Of a stretch of DNA of 64,000 bases, positions 57,512 to 64,000 are shown piece by piece (position 1 is the stretch's first letter; the number at the start of each line of letters is the position of its first letter). Origin of the DNA: Ampelocalamus luodianensis (taxonomy: Eukaryota; Streptophyta; Magnoliopsida; Poales; Poaceae); NCBI GenBank assembly GCA_036346255.1, contig CM070632.1:22523408-22587407 (forward strand), read 5' to 3'. Made by a program: the position numbers and the translations under genes. The notes beneath the pieces were generated by a model. The model was not told the origin of the DNA and made no database searches. It was given only the letters and a program-made list of their open reading frames with translations.

Positions 57512-58222
57512 ATACTGACCGTAGAAACCCCTAGCTTGGTCGTCCCTAGTATATTTTGCAAAACTTACTTTCTAAATATCAAATGTTTCATGGAAATCTT
57601 AAGTAAGTTCTCAGATTTTACTTCTTATCTATCTTAGCTTGCTTATCTCACCTTATTCTGAATTGGATTTAAGAAGCTGATTTTCCTCTCATCTTCTTTC
57701 AAAAGATAGTTGTTAATCGAGTAGATTGGTTTTGGGTAAATCATGAGAGTTATAAAATGAAAGTGTTGGATGTCTTGTGAAAATTAGAAGTTCCTGAAGC
57801 TACAAAATTTCGGCCAGAAGCTTAATGGAGAAAATCTCGACAAAGAAGCGAAATTCTGGACAGCTAGCATTTAACTAGTAGAAGATGCTGAAAATGAGAG
57901 GTTAATTCAACTAAAACTTGTGGAAATAAAAGGGTAAGAAGTGATATGAGTTAGCTAAGTGTCTAACCTTTCTTTAGTTAATTTCTCACCTTGCTTCCTA
58001 GTCTGTTTTGAGCATAAGTTAATGTTCAAATTTGCCTCCTAAAATTGATTACTCGTTCTTCCATACGAGTTAGTCATAATAGGAAGATGGGTTTTATCTC
58101 TGTGATGTTGCTGCAATTTTATGTTGATACTTGATCCATTAAAGTTTGTTTGGTAGAGTGGTTAGTTGTTTTCTTTGTCTCCTGTTTCGGAGTTGTGTTT
58201 AACCTATTTTTGTGGAACAGGA

Positions 58223-58523
58223 TGGCAAGAACCACCTCGATCGGCCATTTGGTTCCGATGAGGAGCTTCCCCTCCTCAGACCATGGTGAGGTTCGCTCGG
58301 TCGGCGGAATCGCATGGACCAGACCCGGATTCTGGAGGTCATCGCGAGGAACACCTCCACTCCCGCTGGTGCTTCGGGGTCTGGAGGTGGTGGCCACTAG
58401 TCTCGTGGTGGGCTTGCGGAGTTTCTCCGTACGCAGCCACCTACTTTCTCTCGGTCTGAGGACCCTCTGGACGCGGATGATTGGTTGCATCTGGTTGAGC
58501 GGATGATTGGTTGCATCTGGTTG
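58223..58523 (+). pseudogene. gag: Gag N-terminal fragment of element B
   Basis: ATG at 58223 reads MARTTSIGHLVP, and a shifted frame ends QPPTFSRSEDPLDADDWLHL, the conserved start of the chromovirus Gag core. It is cut at 58523 after a 25-base tandem duplication (GCGGATGATTGGTTGCATCT at 58473 and 58499), then jumps into LTR sequence. Frames differ within the 300 bases. Confidence 0.75.
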
Positions 58524-59298
58524 TCCATATCTTTTGCATGTTAAGTCCAAATTGTATGATTTTTGTTCCTAAAATTATCTAAAATCATTCTCTAGCTGCC
58601 GTATAAATTTCATTAGATTTGGATGTCTTTTGCTATTGGAGTTTATTTGGTGTTCTTCGCTCTTATTGGTTTATCGTCTTTTCGCGTTAGGTTAGAAGAC
58701 AATATTGTTATTGATTACGAGCCACGACCATCGATCTGCACTCGGCAAGGCAAGCGGATGTAGCATCATTTGATCATATTGTTCCTACTATTTTCAAATT
58801 CTAATATGTTGTTTACAAATTCTATGTATGCATTGCTATGTTGTTTTAAACTATTGTCGATAGTTGGCCCGTGAGTTGCATTATCGTAGGAAATGTTGAT
58901 TCCTCTACTCTCGAGCCTAGGGTTACTTGCTGTGATTTTGGGTTATTGGATGGACCCTTGTCACTTAGTAGTTACGTGTCATTATGCTTAGCCATGCTTA
59001 GCTATCGGTAGAAATGGCGGTTATCGACTTGTCGATAACCTTGATTACACAAACTGTTATAATCTGTATATTTTAGCCTTGTGCTATGTCTAAATTGCAA
59101 AACTAAAACTGAAAATGAAAACAATTTAGACTTGGGCACAATGGTAAGATGGTGTGATCTTTTGGGTGTGAATGGAATGGTGCCCGGGTCAATTAAGGAC
59201 CGAACTACTTGTGAGTATCTGTTATCCGAGCATTCTGTGCGTGCTAACCACACTAGAGGGATATGGGACCCCTCTTAGCTGAGTACTTTGGGGTGTGT

Positions 59299-59596
59299 GG
59301 CCATTCATGGGTACGTTTGCCTTCATCGGATGTAGACGTGTTACCTTTGCCTCATCGGTGCCCCGCAACGGAGTGTCCGGTCCCGTCTGTTTAGGACGTG
59401 TTGATGGGGTAGTGACCTTGCCTCGTCGGCACTAGGCCATAATTTCATCTAACCTCATTGTTCATAGACGGATGGTAATATGATACGTCTCACCTTTGTC
59501 GGTCGTAGAAGGACGATATTATATATAGATGATAAGGTGGCATTTTTCCTCGTTGACACCTGGCAATGGTGCCGATGTATCTAGATTATGCGGATT
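59299..59596. repeat. Second copy of the host segment
   Basis: Matches 54221-54253 joined to 57099-57355 without the solo LTR, then diverges at GCGGATTGCACACC. It is the empty-site version of the GATGT insertion. Confidence 0.85.
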
Positions 59597-61746
59597 GCAC
59601 ACCTCAGCCTTGCGACGAGTGATGTGTATACGATGCAACGAACGATGCTCGCTTTGAAGCCTTAAATACTATTGCTCGCATGCTAGGGGCAAAGCAATAA
59701 ATCTGATATATTCTCCTGTATCAGAAGTATTGATTTACATAGAGTCACAGTCAGTTAGGCCAATCAGTCAGTTAGGCCAATCGGGAATTCGAATTATGGA
59801 TTTCATAGCTAGTTTCGTCTTATTGAGAGAATCCGTACTGTGCTCGTGTTAATTTCATGGCCATTTTTTTCTCGTTGGGAGAACATGTACTATGATCATT
59901 TTGATCTAGTCAGTCTCACTAATGGAGAATCCATGTCGTGCTCGTGTAGATAAATAGATGGTTCCAATATCAACCAATTGTTGGATTGATCTGCAGTGGC
60001 ATTTGTATGCTCTGGAGAATTTTATTCTCATCAGGCAAGATCGACCAGTAAGGCTTGATCAAATTGCTCACCATCGAATAAGGATATTTTGGGAGTATAC
60101 AGCGACATGCTCTTGCCTTTGTTTTCTGCACTAGTTGATTTTTTTCTTTTATTTTTTGGGGTGTATAATGATGCAGTCTTCTGTCGTTGCTTTATGGATA
60201 AATTGAGGACTAATGTTGGCTATTTGGAGTGTGTACTGTGCTACTACGTTGGCTATTTTGGTATCTGACTAATGTTGAGTTGTGGGCTAGCGAATGTCAT
60301 ATATCCCGTATAAATTCTTGGCGGACCACCGTATTAGCCCGTATAAAATTCTGTATTTGGTGCGGGCAATTGCGGGCTGCCCGCAACCCCACTTTCATCG
60401 TGACTTGCATGTTGTTGACGAAGAACGAGACCCACGGTCCCGGTGGAACGAGTTTTGCTATTTCCCTCGATTTTCTCCTGGTTGATGTCGTGCACGGCTT
60501 CTGTACGTGAGTGAGAGGCGTGTTATTCGGTGTCGCTTTACACGAGGACCAAAGATTGCGCGCGCGTGCATGGGGTGAGGCCGTGGGGGTGTTGTGCGTG
60601 CCTCTCGGCGTGTCGCCCTGTGTGCGCGCATGTAGGCGGATGGTGTGCGTGCGGCAGTGAGTGCCTCTCTGCTCTCGCGGTTCGTCGTTTCGCCGTATCT
60701 CCGCGAGTCTGTGTATGTGCGTGCGTTCGGCGTTGCCCGTTTCGGCGTGTCGCCTGTGCGTCGCGTGCATGTGCCTGCCCCCTCCCTCGACTGAGCAGGC
60801 TGTGCGTGGCCTTTTATAGGCGTGGGCAGCAGGAGCGATCGGTTGAATGAAAACAGGCCACGGCCGTTGTTCAAATCGCATGAGACTATGGAACAGCCAC
60901 CTGTGTTTGTACATGTATATATATTAACTTCATATTTGATATTTCTAAATCGTCTGAATTTTTTTTAAGTTTAAGTTAATTATTATAACCATTGATTTTG
61001 TATAGAGATTGATGTGTCATATGATTGTATATTGATCTAATGGATAAAACATATGATTTATGCTTAATAAAATTTTAGTGACCTTATGAACAACAATCCC
61101 TATCAACTTTTATGTAGGGCCACTGCCTATTTATTTTATTCTTTTTTATTTAATAAATTTGCGTACAAAAATTCATCAAACACGCGTTGCGGGCAGATGG
61201 TTGCTCCCCGAGTAGACCCCTAAAATACTAAAATACCCTTGTAGTTGCTGCTGAATTACACGCAAAATACCATCGAGCAAATTAAAACCCCCGACCTGGC
61301 GTCCAGACCCGATCCCCTACTCATTCGCCTCCATCCACTTGCAAACCCTAGGGCAGGGACTTGAAAATTGAGTATGGTTCATTATGGCTAGTTCATCAAT
61401 ATGGTCCTTTGCATTCCATCCAGATTAGCTATATGGATGTTATGTATAATGTGTAAATTTTCAGAGATTGGGAATTATGTGATATTTATCCCTTGTAGAA
61501 TTCATCTAAACTTCTTGTGCATGAACTTTCAGAGATGATACTTGTTACAAAGTTACAAGAACAATTTTGTAAGGAAAGATCTGTACATGTGTTGTGGATA
61601 GCAAATCAGTTTAAAGAAATCCATTGAAAATTTATCAATTCATAATGATTTGCTCTGAATTCTGATTGCTCTCTTCAACTCTTGGTCTTAGGATATTGGT
61701 TCAATCCTTTTATTGTTTTAGAGAAAGGACTCATGACATCGGGAAA
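59597..61746. other. Low-copy intergenic sequence
   Basis: No recognised domain. There is a perfect 17-bp tandem pair (CAGTCAGTTAGGCCAAT) at 59748-59781 and a near-palindrome TTGCGGGCTGCCCGCAA near 60369-60385. 60500-60860 is GC-rich with many CG steps and open frames on both strands, the longest on the minus strand at 60297-60914, but its residues look like composition and not a protein. A minus-strand TATA-like CCTATAAAAG lies at 60811-60820. 60950-61160 is AT-rich. Confidence 0.5.
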
Positions 61747-62762
61747 TAGGGTGGGCATTCGGTTTATTCAATTTAATCGGTTCGGTTTATTCGGTAAAAA
61801 ATATTTCAGTTTTTGAGAAGTGCCCACCGAATTAACCCAACGAAAAACACAAATAGAACCAAATTAACCAAAATAATTCGGTCTGTTTTTTTGGTAATTC
61901 AGTAAAATACACAGCACTCAACACTTCAACAGTTGCAACTGGAAGTCTGGAATCGGCAGACAGCGAAGCAATACAACAGAAAGTGCGTAGCATGAATGCA
62001 TAATCAGAAATATTCAAAGCACAGTACACCAGTACCAAACTATCAATTGATGCTCAAAGTATCATATTCTGAAATTCAAAAAGTTAAACTTGAAACAAAC
62101 ATGATCATTGACCACTCCAGTCGACCACATAGTTTGATAAATGATAACTTGTCACTTGATCAACACAGCCACACAGGAGACAGGACAGAGGACATCAAGA
62201 CTTCAAGATTCAGGAGTGGACGCAGACTTCTCATCATAGGTCGCCGTCCTCGCATCCTTGCCACGCTCACCCCTCGCCCTGGACATAGATGTGCAGTGGC
62301 CGGTGACGGCCTAGCCCTCACGGCAGCCTAGCGCGGTTGCGATTGACGGCAGTAGGCGGCCTGGCACAGGGGTGAGAGGGGGTGTGCAATGGTGTGACCA
62401 TGCGAGTGAGAGGATTGGGGCGGCTGGCGACTTTCAGGAGATGGCTAGGGTTGGGAGAATGGGAGTTGCCGAGTTGGGAGGGGAATCCTTGAGGTGGCCA
62501 CTAGCCAGGTACTACCCAGGTGGGCCTTAGGCCTTGGCCCGCCTAATGGCTTGAGCGAGAGCAGGTGAGTGCCTGAGCGATAGGGAGTCAGGGTTGCTAC
62601 TGTTAGTCGGTCTTCGGTCTATTCAGTTTCTGGAGATTGAAAATCGAACCAAACACTGAGCACCGAATAGCATGAAAATAAAAACCGAACGTAACACCAA
62701 AAAACCGAATAAACTGACAATTTTGGTAATTCGGTTTCGGTAAAAAAAAATACCCAACCCTA
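61747..62762. mobile_element. hAT-like non-autonomous element
   Basis: Starts TAGGGTGGGCATTCGG and ends TACCCAACCCTA, with long inverted CGGTTT/TCGGTAAAAA-type ends. Flanks TCGGGAAA and CCGGGAAC agree at 6 of 8 bases, fitting an eroded 8-bp duplication. At 1016 bp with no transposase it is non-autonomous. hAT membership is inferred from the TAGGG ends and the duplication length. Confidence 0.65.
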
Positions 62763-62770
62763 CCGGGAAC

Positions 62771-63976
62771 CTGTGGTCCAAGCTTTTCTAAAATTATCAA
62801 AAGAGGGGTCTTGGCATGGTGCAGCGTTTGCAAGTGCGAGACCTGCTAGTTTTTCTTCTTTTTTTTCTTGGCTAGTTCTTCCTTGAAATGATTACTAGGT
62901 GTTCCAAATGTGTATCAGAATGTCGAGAAAAAAGAAAAACATGGCCGAAACCGTATTGTGTCACCCTCCTTGTTGCATATAGCCCTATATGGAACAGAAA
63001 TTGTATAGTACATTATACTAGTAGTATATGATGGTAGTATAAATCAAATTTGGCCATTGATTTGTTAAGGATATAATAGTATTTTCTTTGTATTTATAAA
63101 TTTTTGTGAGGGTATTATAGATTTTTCCAACTAGGGTTGAAAATATTATTCTTGTGGCCTATGATTCCCACATAGGTAATTACAATTATACCCCATCAGG
63201 ATTCGACTACTCATACTACTAGGTGTAGTATAACTAAATCCTAACTAATCTGAATCATTGAATCAAAGATAATGGACGGCTCCTATTAAATTGAATGTAT
63301 CGTAAAAGAGCTCATACGGAAACCATGGCTGGAAAAAGAAAAAGAAATCTCACGGTGTGGAGAAAAAACAAAAAAATAACTTTTAAATAATAAGCAGTAC
63401 CTAAAACAAATACAAATCATGAAACCTAAGGTAGTGTAGTCTTTTTACGTAGATCTTTCTCCTTCATAAAGTCGGGGCCAACTTTCTTACAAAAATGCAT
63501 TCTCATATTGCTCTAACTTCTCAGCAGGCTGAATCCAATAGTAAAGTTGGAGTTAAAACTTCAAAAACTTAGAGCAGAAACAGCCTACACACATCACCAC
63601 TGCACCCACACCCACACACAATGCGGCCACTTTCGAGTACAATGCGCAAGTCAAAGGACTACGCCAAAACAACAGGAAGTAAAAGCCTAAAACAACAGGA
63701 AGTAAAAGCCAAGCCTCCCAACTTTTTGAAATTTTTTATAACCGTTTGCATCGTGTTTTTGAAAAAGATACACAGAGATATACCAAAAGTCAGATGCACT
63801 AGATATTTCCCCACAACACCAACTTGCCTAGCAAACCTGTAAAGAGTGAGCTGAAGTTTCCTCCTCATAGTGAGCAAATTAGTCCCTGGGGCCATCTCCT
63901 TAGCGCTGATTTGCCCGCAGTGGGCATTCTTTAGAAGTAGACAAGCAAACACTTAGCATTTATTTTCTGTTGCATC
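62771..63976. other. Low-copy intergenic sequence with a 23-bp tandem pair
   Basis: AT-rich, with no domain seen. AACAACAGGAAGTAAAAGCC occurs twice in tandem at about 63667-63710. ACCCACACCCACACACA near 63605 is simple sequence. Confidence 0.55.
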
Positions 63977-64000
63977 TGTCACAACCCTGATTCTTGGGAC
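63977..64000. repeat. Possible LTR edge at the window end
   Basis: TGTCACAACCCTGATTC resembles the edge of another gypsy LTR (TG start, or minus GGGTTGTGACA end). Only 24 bases are visible. Confidence 0.3.

Larger units (their letters stand above)
57377..59298 (+). mobile_element. Element B: mosaic chromovirus fragment of family F
   Basis: Four pieces in the order LTR tail (57377-57493, matching 53979-54095), primer-binding site, gag start, and a middle piece of the same LTR (58521-59298, matching about 52236-53017). Right of it the host segment starts again. An ordinary insertion would have a whole LTR at each side. This looks like a deletion and recombination product or an assembly join. 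Confidence 0.75.

Noticed and set aside
60297..60914. 205-codon minus-strand ORF
   Set aside because: Rich in Arg, His and Thr in keeping with the CG-rich composition; overlapping open frames exist on both strands, and no domain or homologue is recognised.
62603..62833. Minus-strand 76-codon ORF at the hAT-like element's right end
   Set aside because: It is mostly the inverted terminal sequence read as protein.

Overview
The window reads as intergenic heterochromatin from a grass-like plant nuclear genome. I recognise no intact host protein-coding gene, rRNA or tRNA gene. The organism call rests on very long-LTR Ty3/gypsy chromoviruses whose primer-binding sites match plant initiator tRNA-Met, on a CACTA DNA transposon, on a plant L1-type LINE, and on the nesting of elements inside one another. 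The species cannot be named from the sequence.

Layout. 1-20352 is a plus-strand, Tekay-like chromovirus (element A). Its 5' LTR is cut by the window edge. Its interior holds a zinc-knuckle array, protease, RT, RNase H, integrase and a chromodomain, and its 3' LTR is about 4.5 kb. Two solo LTRs sit inside it with perfect 5-bp target duplications: 7375-10629 inside the integrase and 13214-17397 inside the 3' LTR. 20353-25631 holds LTR pieces and a minus-strand gag-only element (D). D's 5' LTR was hit by a CACTA transposon (25632-32089, duplication TTA), which itself carries a 2.8-kb LTR-derived insert. 32093-39174 is a jumble of a minus LTR joined to a plus LTR, with a 2-kb tandem duplication. 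39175-46209 is a broken minus-strand gypsy element interrupted by a LINE. 46210-48389 is another LTR. 48993-54095 and 54254-57093 are two more solo LTRs with perfect duplications. 57377-59298 is a mosaic of chromovirus LTR and gag. 59299-64000 is mostly low-copy sequence with one hAT-like element.

What stands out. The LTRs of at least five distinct families here share two things. First, a set of nearby palindromes (CCCTGCAGGG or CTCTGCAGAG, then CTATTCGAATAG, then GTCC..GGAC) whose arms change together. Second, gene-like splice architecture: short canonical introns near the promoter side and a conserved GC-AG intron whose flanking exons stay open, in the same phase, and join into an acidic peptide ending in a stop. 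This suggests the long LTRs are spliced and may encode a small acidic protein; it is an inference that RNA data could test directly.

Caution. Near-identical repeat copies differ repeatedly by collapse of CAG/CTG to CG, which looks like a systematic read or consensus error. Some frameshifts and some duplicated junctions may therefore be artefacts. All repeat comparisons were made by eye; no identities were computed.
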